Assembly (NCBI RefSeq): GCF_011046735.1
Contig: NZ_CP049258.1
Location: 2,064,001-2,128,000, forward strand
DNA: 64,000 bases
Direction of reading: 5' to 3'
Source: Nordella sp. HKS 07
GTDB lineage: Bacteria; Pseudomonadota; Alphaproteobacteria; Rhizobiales; Aestuariivirgaceae
Under the pieces are notes generated by a model. That model ran no database searches, was not told the origin of the DNA, and saw nothing but the letters and a program-made list of their open reading frames with translations. A program made the translations under genes and the position numbers. This document shows, one piece after another, positions 1 to 8,961 of this stretch. Every line of letters begins with the position of its first letter. Within the stretch, counting starts at the first letter, position 1.

Positions 1-309
1 CATCACCGGGATGCCTTCGGTGATGCAGACGATGAGCGGGATCTCCGCCTCGATCGCCTCCGAGATGGCGTCCGCCGCGAAAGCCGGCGGCACATAGATG
101 ACAGTGGCGTCCGCCCCCGTCGCATCGCGCGCTTCCACTACCGTGTCATAGACGGGGAGACCGACATGCGTAATGCCGCCTTTGCCCGGCGTGACGCCGG
201 CCACCATCATCGTGCCGTAGGCGATGGCCTGCTCGGTATGGAACGTGCCGTTATTGCCGGTGATGCCCTGGCAGATGACCTTGGTGTTCTTGTCGATCAG
301 GATGGACAT
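1..309 (-). CDS. sucD: succinyl-CoA synthetase alpha subunit (partial, 3' end outside window)
   Basis: N-terminal part of the ADP-forming succinyl-CoA ligase alpha subunit, which carries the CoA-binding domain and the phosphohistidine of the TCA-cycle step succinyl-CoA to succinate plus ATP. The visible protein begins [18 protein letters not shown] and continues with the family pattern [18 protein letters not shown], about 103 residues of a family that is usually near 300. The start ATG overlaps the sucC stop by one base (TAATG), so the two subunits are translationally coupled. The rest lies beyond the left edge of the window. Confidence 0.95.
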   Translation of the reverse strand, partial: MSILIDKNTKVICQGITGNNGTFHTEQAIAYGTMMVAGVTPGKGGITHVGLPVYDTVVEARDATGADATVIYVPPAFAADAISEAIEAEIPLIVCITEGIPVM

Positions 310-1484
310 TAATGGGCTTCCTTGACGGCCTTGACGATCTTCTGCGCCGCGTCGTCGAGATCATCGGCGGGGATGACATTGAGCTTCGAGTCGCGCAGGA
401 TCTGCTTGCCGAGCTCGACATTGGTGCCTTCGAGACGGACGACGAGAGGCACTTTGAGGCCCACTTCCTTCACCGCCGCGACCACGCCTTCGGCGATGAT
501 GTCGCATTTCATGATGCCGCCGAAGATGTTGACCAGGATGCCCTTCACCTTCGGATCAGCGGTGATGATCTTGAACGCCGCCGCGACTTTCTCTTTCGAG
601 GCGCCGCCACCGACATCGAGGAAGTTGGCCGGCTCCGAGCCATAGAGCTTGATGATGTCCATCGTCGCCATGGCGAGACCGGCGCCATTCACCATGCAGC
701 CGATCGTGCCGTCCAGCGCGATATAGGAAAGATCGAATTTCGAGGCCTCGATCTCCTTGGGATCCTCTTCGCTGACGTCGCGCAGTTCCTTGATGTCGGG
801 ATGACGGTCGAGCGCGTTGCTGTCGAAATTGATCTTGGCGTCGAGGCAGAGAATGTCGCCCGCCTTGGTCACGATCAGCGGATTGATCTCGAGCAGGCTC
901 ATATCCTTCTCGACAAAGGCGCGATAAAGATCGGTGACGAGCTTGGCGAGCTGCTTCTGTTGCGGGCCGCCCAAGGGTAGCTTCAGCGCCTTGGCGATGG
1001 CGCGCACATGATGCGGGCAGATATTGGTGGCGGGATCGATCGAGACATTGACGATCTTCTCGGGCGTGTCATGGGCGACCTTTTCGATGTCCATGCCGCC
1101 TTCGGTCGAGACGACGAAAGCGAGCCTGGATGTCTCGCGGTCGACGAGGAGCGCCAGATAGAATTCCTTCTCGATGCCTGAGCCCTCTTCGATATAGAGG
1201 CGCTGCACCACCTTGCCCTGCGGGCCTGTCTGATGGGTGACGAGGGTCGAGCCAAGCAGCCGCTTGGCCTCGCTCTTTACCTCGTCGATCGACTTCACCA
1301 CCTTGACGCCGCCGGCCTTGCCACGCCCGCCGGCATGGATCTGCGCCTTGACGACCCAGACCGGGCCGCCCAGCGTCTCGCCGGCTTTCGCCGCTTCGTC
1401 CACCGTGAAGGCCGGGAGGCCCTTGGCCACCGGCACGCCATAGGCCTTCAAAACCTGCTTGGCCTGGTATTCGTGAATGTTCAT
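309..1484 (-). CDS. sucC: succinyl-CoA synthetase beta subunit
   Basis: 391-residue ATP-grasp beta subunit of succinyl-CoA ligase, full length for the family. It begins [19 protein letters not shown], the classic SucC opening. It has the ATP-grasp glycine segment [13 protein letters not shown] near residue 50, the metal/nucleotide stretch LLEINPLIV near 200, and the C-terminal [14 protein letters not shown] of the CoA ligase domain. It lies downstream of mdh on the same strand and overlaps sucD by one base, giving the mdh-sucC-sucD order common in alphaproteobacteria. The 157-bp gap to mdh carries an inverted repeat that could act as an intercistronic hairpin. Confidence 0.97.
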   Translation of the reverse strand: MNIHEYQAKQVLKAYGVPVAKGLPAFTVDEAAKAGETLGGPVWVVKAQIHAGGRGKAGGVKVVKSIDEVKSEAKRLLGSTLVTHQTGPQGKVVQRLYIEEGSGIEKEFYLALLVDRETSRLAFVVSTEGGMDIEKVAHDTPEKIVNVSIDPATNICPHHVRAIAKALKLPLGGPQQKQLAKLVTDLYRAFVEKDMSLLEINPLIVTKAGDILCLDAKINFDSNALDRHPDIKELRDVSEEDPKEIEASKFDLSYIALDGTIGCMVNGAGLAMATMDIIKLYGSEPANFLDVGGGASKEKVAAAFKIITADPKVKGILVNIFGGIMKCDIIAEGVVAAVKEVGLKVPLVVRLEGTNVELGKQILRDSKLNVIPADDLDDAAQKIVKAVKEAH

Positions 1485-1499
1485 GGCATCTTCCTCACG

Positions 1500-1604
1500 T
1501 CGTCATCCCGGCGAAAGCCGGGATCCCCATAATAGATAAAGAGCGGGCGGCGGTTGCCGCGCTTCACCGGTTCATTGGATCCCGGCTTTCGCCGGGAATG
1601 ACGG
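1500..1604. repeat. inverted pair of GTCATCCCGGCGAAAGCC repeats
   Basis: Two copies of a short palindromic repeat face each other between mdh and sucC. The left copy (about 1500-1526) reads GTCATCCCGGCGAAAGCC then GGGATCC, and the right copy (about 1576-1604) is its reverse complement with one extra base. Each copy is a small hairpin by itself and the pair can form a larger one. Relatives lie at 14202 and 49745. Likely a REP-type intergenic element. Confidence 0.8.
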
Positions 1605-1641
1605 GTTGTCGTTCCAATGAAGCTTCCGCATGTGGCTCACA

Positions 1642-2604
<963 letters not shown>

Positions 2605-2674
2605 TTAGTATTTTCCCTGTGACGTGCAGGTCAACGCGTTATGCGCGCCTTTTTGCAGTGCGAAAGCGACGGAA

Positions 2675-2703
2675 CCTGTACTCCCCTAGGCTGGGAGGTT
2701 CAA
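2675..2703 (-). promoter_or_regulatory. candidate sigma-70 promoter for mdh
   Basis: On the minus strand TTGAAC (2698-2703) is followed after exactly 17 bases by TACAGG (2675-2680), about 70 bases before the mdh start. The spacer has CTCCC/GGGAG arms, so it may also be a protein-binding palindrome. Sequence match only. Confidence 0.35.
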
Positions 2704-2733
2704 GAAATCATTGAAAAATTCTTGACCAAAACG

Positions 2734-3828
2734 TCAAGTTTCGACGATTTTTGCGCCCCACCAGGACGCCGACTGCATTTCCTGCAGACGTGAGACCGTG
2801 CGCAGGAATTCCTGGGCGTGGTGACCTTCGCTGTAGAGCGCCTCAGGCTGTGCGGCGGCCGAGGCGACCAGCCTCACATGCGCGTCATAGAGCGTGTCGA
2901 TCAACAGGATGAAGCGCTTCGAGGGATTGCGATGCCGCTGCGTCAGCTGGGGAATATGCTCGATGAACAAGGTGCGGAAATTCTGCGCCAACGCCAGATA
3001 GTCGGGGGGCCCGAGCGGGGCCTCGCAGAGATCGGCAAAGCTGAAGCGCGCCGCGCCATGGGCCGCCTGCGGCACGATAAGCTTGCGGCCGAGCACGTCG
3101 AGCGTCGAAGCCTCGCCCTTCTCCGTGTCGGTGAGCTTTTCCCAAAGATCCTGGAGCTTGCGGTCCGCCTCAGGCCCCAAAGGATGGATAAAGGTCTCGC
3201 GACCCTTCACGCGGCCGAGGCGGTAATCGGTCGGGCTGTCGAGCGTCACCACCTCGAGCTTCTCTTCCAAAAGCTTGATGAAGGGCAGGAAAAGCTGGCG
3301 GTTGAGCCCGTCCTTGTAGAGATCGGCGGGCTTGAGATTGGAGGTCGTCACGATGACGCTGCCGCGCTCGAACAGGATGCCGAACAGCCGGCCGACGATC
3401 ATCGCATCGGCGATATCGACGATCTGCATTTCATCGAGGCAAAGGAGGCGCGCCTCCGCCGCCACCGCATAGGCGACTGTGACAAGCGGATCCTTGGCGC
3501 CGCGACGCGCCTCATGCAGGCGCGCATGGATATCCTGCATGAAGGCGTGGAAATGCACCCGTCGCTTCGGCGCGATCTCCGCATCGGCTACGAACAGGTC
3601 CATCAGCATCGTCTTGCCGCGCCCGACGTCGCCCTGGATATAGAGGCCTTGCGGCGGCGGGCCGTTCCTGGGCTTGATCAGCCTCGAGAAAAAGCCGGCA
3701 GGCCTGGGGGAATAGTCCTTGAGCTCATCCGCCAGGCGGCCGAGCCGGCGCGCGACGTCAGCCTGCGCCTCGTCCGGCTTGAGCGTCCCGCTTTCGATCT
3801 TTTCCAGATAATCCGCCCAGAACCCCAT
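2734..3828 (-). CDS. zapE: AFG1/ZapE-family ATPase
   Basis: 364-residue P-loop ATPase of the ZapE/AFG1 family, linked in E. coli to Z-ring behaviour under stress and in mitochondria to protein quality control. It has Walker A GDVGRGKTMLMDLF near residue 66, the family signature RRVHFHAFMQDIH near 93, Walker B LLCLDEMQIVD near 130, and IVTTSNLKPADLYKDGL near 158. It lies upstream of mdh, a neighbourhood frequently seen in alphaproteobacteria. It starts divergently from folE, 110 bp away. Confidence 0.93.
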   Translation of the reverse strand: MGFWADYLEKIESGTLKPDEAQADVARRLGRLADELKDYSPRPAGFFSRLIKPRNGPPPQGLYIQGDVGRGKTMLMDLFVADAEIAPKRRVHFHAFMQDIHARLHEARRGAKDPLVTVAYAVAAEARLLCLDEMQIVDIADAMIVGRLFGILFERGSVIVTTSNLKPADLYKDGLNRQLFLPFIKLLEEKLEVVTLDSPTDYRLGRVKGRETFIHPLGPEADRKLQDLWEKLTDTEKGEASTLDVLGRKLIVPQAAHGAARFSFADLCEAPLGPPDYLALAQNFRTLFIEHIPQLTQRHRNPSKRFILLIDTLYDAHVRLVASAAAQPEALYSEGHHAQEFLRTVSRLQEMQSASWWGAKIVET

Positions 3829-3938
3829 GCCGCCTTATGGCGTGGCGCACTTGCGAGCGCAACAGCGGCCCGGGCGAAGGACGGAAACCAAACCGGCTCG
3901 CCGGCATCCAATCAATCGGGCCACGATGGGAGAAGCCG

Positions 3939-4562
3939 ATGGATATGCCGGGGAATGTAGCGGGTCAGCGCAAAGAAGGAATATCCGCCCAAGAGCGCCC
4001 GACTCGCGCCGAGGCCGAGGCGGCCGTCCGCACGCTCATCCGCTGGGCGGGTGACAATCCGGCACGGCCGGGCTTGAGCGAGACGCCGCAGCGGGTCGTC
4101 CGCGCCTATGAAGAGTGGTTCGGCGGTTACGAAGCGGATCCGGCCGCCTTGCTGGAGCGCACTTTCGAGGAAACGGGGGGCTATGACCAGATGGTCGAGC
4201 TACACGATATTCCGTTCCATTCGGTCTGCGAGCATCATATGGCCGCGATCACCGGCAAGGCGCATGTCGCCTATTTGCCGCACCACCGCGTGGTCGGCAT
4301 TTCAAAGCTCGCCCGCCTCGTTGAAGCCTGCGCCCGCCGCCTGCAAATACAGGAGCGCCTGACCGGCGACATCGCATCAGCCATCGATCGCGCCCTCCGT
4401 CCGGCCGGGGTGGCGGTGATTCTGGTGGCCGAGCATGCCTGCATGACGACGAGAGGGGTGCGCGCCCACGGGACGCGCATGGTGACGAGGTGCATGCGCG
4501 GCGCATTTCAAGACGATGCCGGGCTGCGTGGCGAATTCCTGGCCTCGCTCGGCATGCGATGA
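3939..4562 (+). CDS. folE: GTP cyclohydrolase I
   Basis: Catalyses GTP to 7,8-dihydroneopterin triphosphate, the first step of folate and pterin synthesis. Zinc-ligand motifs are visible: HSVCEHHMA (Cys and His) and HACMTTRGVRAHGTRMVTR (second Cys plus substrate residues). The reading frame extends upstream to 3837, but ATG 3939 is preferred because GGGAGAAG lies just before it and the product (207 residues) matches the family. The segment RPGLSETPQRVVRAYEEWF is the usual N-terminal domain. It reads divergently from zapE and is followed at once by the ECF sigma promoter. Confidence 0.93.
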   Translation: MDMPGNVAGQRKEGISAQERPTRAEAEAAVRTLIRWAGDNPARPGLSETPQRVVRAYEEWFGGYEADPAALLERTFEETGGYDQMVELHDIPFHSVCEHHMAAITGKAHVAYLPHHRVVGISKLARLVEACARRLQIQERLTGDIASAIDRALRPAGVAVILVAEHACMTTRGVRAHGTRMVTRCMRGAFQDDAGLRGEFLASLGMR

Positions 4563-4569
4563 GATTTCC

Positions 4570-4599
4570 GGGAACCTTTTCCCTCGAACTTCGTCCAAT
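4570..4599 (+). promoter_or_regulatory. candidate ECF-type promoter of the sigma factor gene
   Basis: GGGAAC (4570-4575), 18 bases, TCCAAT (4594-4599), just before the ECF sigma gene. The same two blocks at the same spacing occur upstream of the next gene at 5303-5332. GGAAC is the usual -35 element of ECF promoters; with it, the -10 would be CGTC after 16 bases. Positive autoregulation is inferred from the matched pair. Confidence 0.65.
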
Positions 4600-4615
4600 G
4601 CTAAGGAGATTGATC

Positions 4616-5296
4616 ATGTTGCAGCTTCATCGCGACGTTGCCGCGCCGGATGACCTCGATCTCGCCCGCAGGGCGCAGGCCGGCGACGCCGAGGCCTTCC
4701 GTGCCATCCTCCGCCGGCATAATCAGAAGCTCTACCGCCTCGCGCGCAGCATCGTCCGCAACGACAGCGAGGCCGAAGACATTGTCCAGGAGACTTATGT
4801 CACGGCTTTCGCGCATCTGGGGACCTTCCGGGGCGAGGCAAGCCTGGCGACCTGGCTGTCCCGCATCGCGATCAACGAGGCTTTGGGCCGCCTGCGCAAG
4901 AGACGGCGCCAGACGGCCCTGATCTCGGATGAACCGGCGGGCGACGCCCATATCATTCCCTTCCCGCTCAATGCCGGCAGCGACGATCCGGAACGAACCA
5001 TGGCACAGAGACAGATCCTGGCGCTGGTCGAACAGGCGACCGACGCGCTTCCCGATGTCTATCGCACCGTCTTCGTCGCCCGCGTGATCGAGGGCTTGAG
5101 CCTCGAGGAGACGGCCGATCTCTTGCGCATCAAGCCGCAGACGGTGAAGACCAGGCTGCATCGCGCCCGCGCGCTGGTGCGCCGCCGCCTGGACGAACAG
5201 ATCGGTCCCTTGATGCTCGATGCCTTTCCCTTTGCCGGCCGGCGCTGCGAGCGGCTGACCGCGGCAGTGATGAAGCGTCTCGGCTTCGGCGACTAA
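4616..5296 (+). CDS. ECF RNA polymerase sigma factor
   Basis: 226-residue extracytoplasmic-function sigma factor. Region 2 covers about residues 25-95, with ARSIVRNDSEAEDIVQETYV and the core-binding/-10 part FRGEASLATWLSRIAINEAL. Region 4 is about 135-190: ALPDVYRTVFVARVIEGLS, then the helix-turn-helix EETADLLRIKPQTVKTRLHR. A C-terminal tail contains FPFAGRRCERLTAAVMKRL, a conserved extra element in a subset of these factors. ATG 4616 is chosen over upstream starts because AAGGAG sits at 4603-4608. No anti-sigma gene is adjacent. The promoter matches the one before the next gene, so it probably drives itself and the DUF4142-cupredoxin pair. Confidence 0.92.
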   Translation: MLQLHRDVAAPDDLDLARRAQAGDAEAFRAILRRHNQKLYRLARSIVRNDSEAEDIVQETYVTAFAHLGTFRGEASLATWLSRIAINEALGRLRKRRRQTALISDEPAGDAHIIPFPLNAGSDDPERTMAQRQILALVEQATDALPDVYRTVFVARVIEGLSLEETADLLRIKPQTVKTRLHRARALVRRRLDEQIGPLMLDAFPFAGRRCERLTAAVMKRLGFGD

Positions 5297-5302
5297 GATC
5301 TC

Positions 5303-5332
5303 GGGAACGTTTCCCACTTCTCCGCATCCAAT
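5303..5332 (+). promoter_or_regulatory. candidate ECF-type promoter of the DUF4142 gene
   Basis: GGGAAC (5303-5308), 18 bases, TCCAAT (5327-5332), within the 89-bp gap after the sigma gene. Both blocks and the spacing match the site at 4570-4599 exactly, while the spacers differ for most of their length. It probably drives transcription of the DUF4142 and cupredoxin genes by the neighbouring sigma factor. Confidence 0.65.
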
Positions 5333-5385
5333 CTTTGTCACTTGCAACGGACCCGGCGCTGAGCGTCGGGCGAAGGAGAACTCCC

Positions 5386-5910
5386 ATGCGTTTGAGATCA
5401 CTAGCGGCACTCGCCGCTCTCGGCCTGTTCAGCTCGCTGTCCTTGACCTACGCGGCCGACAAGCCGACCGATCCGCAGATCGCCCATATCGCCTACACCG
5501 CCGGCGTCATCGACATCGAGGCGGCCAAACAGGCCATCGCCAAATCCAAGAACAAGGAAGTGGTCGCCTTTGCCGAAACCATGGTGCGCGATCACGAGGC
5601 GGTCAACCAGCAGGCGCTGGCGCTTGTGAAGAAGCTCAATGTGACGCCGGAGGACAATGCGACGAGCCAGGCGTTGTCAAAGGCGGCGACGAAGGAGCGC
5701 GGCAAGCTGGACGGTCTCAAGGGTGCCGCTTTCGACAAGGCCTACGTCAACAATGAGGTGGCTTACCACAAAGAGGTGAACAACGCGCTCGCAACCCTGC
5801 TCATTCCTTCGGCGGAGAATGCTGAACTGAAGGCCTTGCTCGAAACCGGCCTGAAGTTGTTCCAGGGCCACCAGCAGCATGCCGAGCATGTCGCGGCCGA
5901 GTTGAAGTAG
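5386..5910 (+). CDS. DUF4142 exported protein
   Basis: 174-residue DUF4142 protein. A signal peptide is clear (MRLRSLAALAALGLFSSLS, cleaved near TYA-ADK), so it acts in the periplasm. The mature part is helical with the family features VIDIEAAKQAIAKSKNKEV, FAETMVRDHEAVNQQAL, and a His-bearing end FQGHQQHAEHVAAEL. This is a ferritin-like four-helix type of domain with unknown biochemical role. ATG 5386 is preferred over 5335 because AAGGAG is at 5373-5378 and the signal peptide then begins correctly. It has an ECF-type promoter and lies 5 bases from the cupredoxin gene, so the two are cotranscribed. Confidence 0.9.
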   Translation: MRLRSLAALAALGLFSSLSLTYAADKPTDPQIAHIAYTAGVIDIEAAKQAIAKSKNKEVVAFAETMVRDHEAVNQQALALVKKLNVTPEDNATSQALSKAATKERGKLDGLKGAAFDKAYVNNEVAYHKEVNNALATLLIPSAENAELKALLETGLKLFQGHQQHAEHVAAELK

Positions 5911-5915
5911 AGACG

Positions 5916-6230
5916 ATGAGACATCGTCTCCTGATAACCATCGTGCCGGCGCTGATGCTGGGCGCCGGCATGACGCACGCCGCGACCATCGAGATCACGA
6001 TCGACAAGATGGCCTTCTCGCCTGCCGCGATCGAGGCGAAAGTCGGCGACACGATCGAATGGATCAACAAGGATGCTTTCGTCCATACCGCGACGGTGAA
6101 GGGCGGCTGGGAGGTGATGCTGCCGGTGAAGAAATCGGGCAGCATCGTCGTCGATAAGGCCGGCACGTTCGATTATTATTGCCGCCTGCATCCCAATATG
6201 AAGGGCCGCATCACGGTGGCGGCCCCTTGA
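5916..6230 (+). CDS. periplasmic cupredoxin (amicyanin/pseudoazurin-like)
   Basis: 104-residue blue-copper protein with a signal peptide (residues 1 to about 22). The type-1 copper ligands can be placed: a His in DAFVHTATV, then Cys, His and Met in YYCRLHPNMKG. This is the compact amicyanin-like spacing. It presumably carries electrons in the periplasm; the partner is unknown. It follows the DUF4142 gene by 5 bases and has no promoter of its own, so it shares the ECF-type promoter at 5303. Together with the sigma factor it makes a small stress or redox regulon. Confidence 0.88.
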   Translation: MRHRLLITIVPALMLGAGMTHAATIEITIDKMAFSPAAIEAKVGDTIEWINKDAFVHTATVKGGWEVMLPVKKSGSIVVDKAGTFDYYCRLHPNMKGRITVAAP

Positions 6231-6258
6231 ATCGAGATAACTTCCGGTCCGAACGGCC

Positions 6259-6311
6259 TAGCGCGGGATGCGAAAAAGTGGGCACCGGTCTTTCGCGAGA
6301 ATCCCGCGCTA
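6259..6311. repeat. 53-bp palindromic repeat with perfect 11-bp ends
   Basis: TAGCGCGGGAT at the left is the exact reverse complement of ATCCCGCGCTA at the right. The centre contains GCGAAAAAGTGGGCACCGG and a matching TTTCGC. A degenerate copy lies at 14519-14571. It lies in the 405-bp gene-free stretch 6231-6635 together with the palindrome at 6325-6372; the rest of that stretch shows no convincing gene. Confidence 0.8.
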
Positions 6312-6324
6312 ACATATAAGAATC

Positions 6325-6372
6325 GATCACGTTTATGAGTTTGGATCGATTCGATCCAAACTCAACGTGATC
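6325..6372. repeat. 48-bp long palindrome
   Basis: Perfect 14-base arms TGAGTTTGGATCGA and TCGATCCAAACTCA are separated by one T (6336-6364). They are nested inside further arms GATCACGT and ACGTGATC, with three unpaired bases on the left side. In one strand this would fold as a nearly unbroken hairpin or cruciform. Similar palindromes are, from memory, widespread between genes in rhizobial genomes; role unknown. Confidence 0.8.
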
Positions 6373-6635
6373 TAATGTGATCGGAATCCTGAGTTTTGCG
6401 CGTGATCGGGCGGGAAACCGGTAGACCCGATAACGCACTAATCACACCCAATATTGAATGGACGCCGGGCGTTGGAATGTCTAATGGGCATCTCCAGGCG
6501 ATTGCGATATCGCCCCATTGGCTTCAATATCGGGAAGCAACTCCCACCGATGGAAACAGTAAGCGGCGCGGTGCAAGGTTCCCATCCCGGATGGAAGAAC
6601 TGCTTCACGCCTTCCAGCCGGTCAGGAGCCTTCTC

Positions 6636-7682
6636 ATGCTTGAACAATCCCCAATTGCCGGAGCCGCGCCCGATTCACGCCGGCTGATGAAGGGTCTGGC
6701 TCGCTATCGCGCGCCCAGCAGCATGCGCAGTCTGTTCGAGCTGGCGACCACGATAGTGCCGTTCCTGCTCATCTGGGTGCTGATATGGGCTGCCGTGGAT
6801 GCGGGCTACTGGATCGGCTTGCTTCTGGCCGTGCCGGCGGCCGGTTTCCTCGTTCGTCTCTTCCTGATCCAGCATGATTGCGGTCATGGCTCATTCTTCT
6901 CCCATCGGCTCACCAACGACTGGGTCGGGCGCGTGCTCGGCGTACTCACCTTGACCCCCTATGATTACTGGCGGCACTCCCATGCCTTGCATCACGCGAC
7001 ATCGGGCAATCTCGATCATCGCGGCATCGGCGACATCGACACGCTGACCGTGGACGAGTTTCGGGCGCGGACACCGTGGCGCCAACGCCTCTATCGCCTC
7101 TATCGGCACCCGATCGTGATGTTCGGCATCGGACCGGCCTATCTGTTCGTGCTGCGCCACCGGCTCCCGATGGGTCTGATGCGCAAAGGCTGGCGGCCCT
7201 GGGTGAGCGCCATGGCGACAAACGCCGCGATCGCCCTATTGGCCTGGGCGGCGATCTGGCTGGTCGGCCTTGTACCATTCCTGCTGGTGCATCTGCCGAT
7301 TACGCTTCTCGCGGCGGCAATCGGCGTCTGGCTATTCTATGTCCAGCACCAGTTCGAGGAGACGCTGTGGGACCACGACGGCGACTGGAAATTCCACGAG
7401 GCGGCGCTGCGGGGCAGCTCGCATTACGACTTGCCGCCCATCCTGCGCTGGTTCACCGCCAATATCGGCGTGCATCATGTGCATCATCTGTCGAGCCGGA
7501 TTCCCTATTACCGCCTGCCGGAAGTCCTGCGCGACCATCCCGAACTTCGCGATGTCGGCCGCCTGACCCTGCTTGACAGTTTGCGCTCGGTGCGACTGGT
7601 GCTGTGGGACGAGAAGAAGCGGCGCTTGGTCTCCTTCCGGGAAGCACTGCAGACTGCCCCGGCGAATACACAACCGGCCTGA
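6636..7682 (+). CDS. membrane fatty acid desaturase
   Basis: 348-residue di-iron membrane desaturase, omega-6/acyl-lipid type. Three histidine boxes are present: HDCGHGS, HSHALHHA and HHVHH. Four hydrophobic segments alternate around them (for example ATTIVPFLLIWVLIWAAV and ALLAWAAIWLVGLVPFLL). It would introduce double bonds in membrane-lipid acyl chains. The frame is open from 6396, but ATG 6636 has CAGGAG at 6623-6628 and gives a normal N-terminus; the earlier part covers intergenic sequence. It is convergent with the next gene, stops 7 bp apart. Confidence 0.9.
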   Translation: MLEQSPIAGAAPDSRRLMKGLARYRAPSSMRSLFELATTIVPFLLIWVLIWAAVDAGYWIGLLLAVPAAGFLVRLFLIQHDCGHGSFFSHRLTNDWVGRVLGVLTLTPYDYWRHSHALHHATSGNLDHRGIGDIDTLTVDEFRARTPWRQRLYRLYRHPIVMFGIGPAYLFVLRHRLPMGLMRKGWRPWVSAMATNAAIALLAWAAIWLVGLVPFLLVHLPITLLAAAIGVWLFYVQHQFEETLWDHDGDWKFHEAALRGSSHYDLPPILRWFTANIGVHHVHHLSSRIPYYRLPEVLRDHPELRDVGRLTLLDSLRSVRLVLWDEKKRRLVSFREALQTAPANTQPA

Positions 7683-7688
7683 GGCATA

Positions 7689-8717
7689 TCAGGCAAATTT
7701 TCGCTCCAGGCACGTTCTCAGTGCCGGGCTGCGGCGGACCACGTCAAAGCCGAAGTCGATGCACCCTTCGGCAAATCCGTTACCGATGATCATGTCGATA
7801 TCCTTGCCCGCACCTTCGGCACTGAGTGCCGCGACCTGGAACGATGTTGCCATGCCGAAGAAGAAGATGCGGCCGCGCTGGCGTGTCGAGAGAATGGTCG
7901 CGACTTCCGTGCCGCCGACATTGGTGACATTCACGGCGAAATCGAAGAGACGGCCGTCGCTCGCCGCCTGCGCCAGGCGATAGGTTTCGATGGGGTTGGT
8001 CAGATCGGCGACGATCACTTCGTCGACGACGCCGAGCGACGCCATCTCGGCGAGCGACTTCTCGTCCACATCGAAGCTCACGATGCGACCCTCGGGGCCG
8101 ACCGCCGCGCGCGCCGCGACCGCCGAGACGAGCCCGGCCTTGCCGGCGCCCATGATGGCGACTGACTGGCCGCGTTCGAGGGAGCGATGCACGGTGGTGG
8201 GGGCGCCGCAGACATCGATGATGCCGACGGCGAGACGGACGGGAAAGTCTTCGGGTATCAGGCCAATGGTGGCGCTCTCGAACAAAACGGCCTTGCCGCT
8301 TGCCCGCACCTGCGTCGTCGCGATATCGACATGCTCGATGCGGTCGAGGGTCAGGGGCATCAGCGACAGCGATACGCTGGGACACACCAGCTGGCCCGCC
8401 TTCAGATACCGCGCCGGATGATCGGGTCCGATCTCTAGCGCCCGGCCGACCACGACGCCGCCCGAACCGGTGACGGGATTGTGCATCTTGCCGCGTGTCC
8501 GGACGATCTCGAGAATCCGCTGCGCCACTTTTTCGGCGCTGCCTCCCGCCTCGCTCGCCAGCTGGCGCATGCTTGAGGAATCGAGATTGAGAAACTCGAC
8601 CTCCAGCAGGACCTCGTTGGACCAGATATCCGGCGATGCGTCGATCTCCCGGGCCGGTTGCGGCATGACGCCATTGGCCCGGTGTGATCCGAATTCGCAG
8701 CCTTTGATCGAACGCAT
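7689..8717 (-). CDS. kdd: L-erythro-3,5-diaminohexanoate dehydrogenase-like protein
   Basis: 342-residue NAD(P)-binding dehydrogenase. Its opening (GCEFGSHRANGVMPQPARE) and segments NEVLLEVEFLNLDSSSM and MHNPVTGSGGVVVGR match what I know of 3,5-diaminohexanoate dehydrogenase of the lysine fermentation pathway, which makes 5-amino-3-oxohexanoate. A Rossmann motif VAIMGAGKAGLVSAVAA is near residue 188, followed by SFDVDEKSLAEMASLGV. The other pathway genes (lysine 2,3-aminomutase, beta-lysine mutase, cleavage enzyme) are not in the window, so the gene stands alone. Family assignment is by recognition; the substrate in this organism is uncertain. Confidence 0.7.
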   Translation of the reverse strand: MRSIKGCEFGSHRANGVMPQPAREIDASPDIWSNEVLLEVEFLNLDSSSMRQLASEAGGSAEKVAQRILEIVRTRGKMHNPVTGSGGVVVGRALEIGPDHPARYLKAGQLVCPSVSLSLMPLTLDRIEHVDIATTQVRASGKAVLFESATIGLIPEDFPVRLAVGIIDVCGAPTTVHRSLERGQSVAIMGAGKAGLVSAVAARAAVGPEGRIVSFDVDEKSLAEMASLGVVDEVIVADLTNPIETYRLAQAASDGRLFDFAVNVTNVGGTEVATILSTRQRGRIFFFGMATSFQVAALSAEGAGKDIDMIIGNGFAEGCIDFGFDVVRRSPALRTCLERKFA

Positions 8718-8961
8718 CGAAGTGCCCCGCTTATTTTAGGTTGCCGGCGGCGAACACACCCGGCCGCGGATCGCTGAAGCCGATGCGCCTATAATGCGTC
8801 CACGGATGATGAAGGTTCGCCGATATGCAATGGCTGCTTCAATTGCCAGCGCGCGGTGGAAATGGCAACCAGACTCTATTGGGCGGGCGATTTGTTCAGC
8901 TCAGCTGGCGGGCCCATGGCCGTCAGGCGGTAGCCGTCAAAGGTTCCGTCACATCCGCCGG

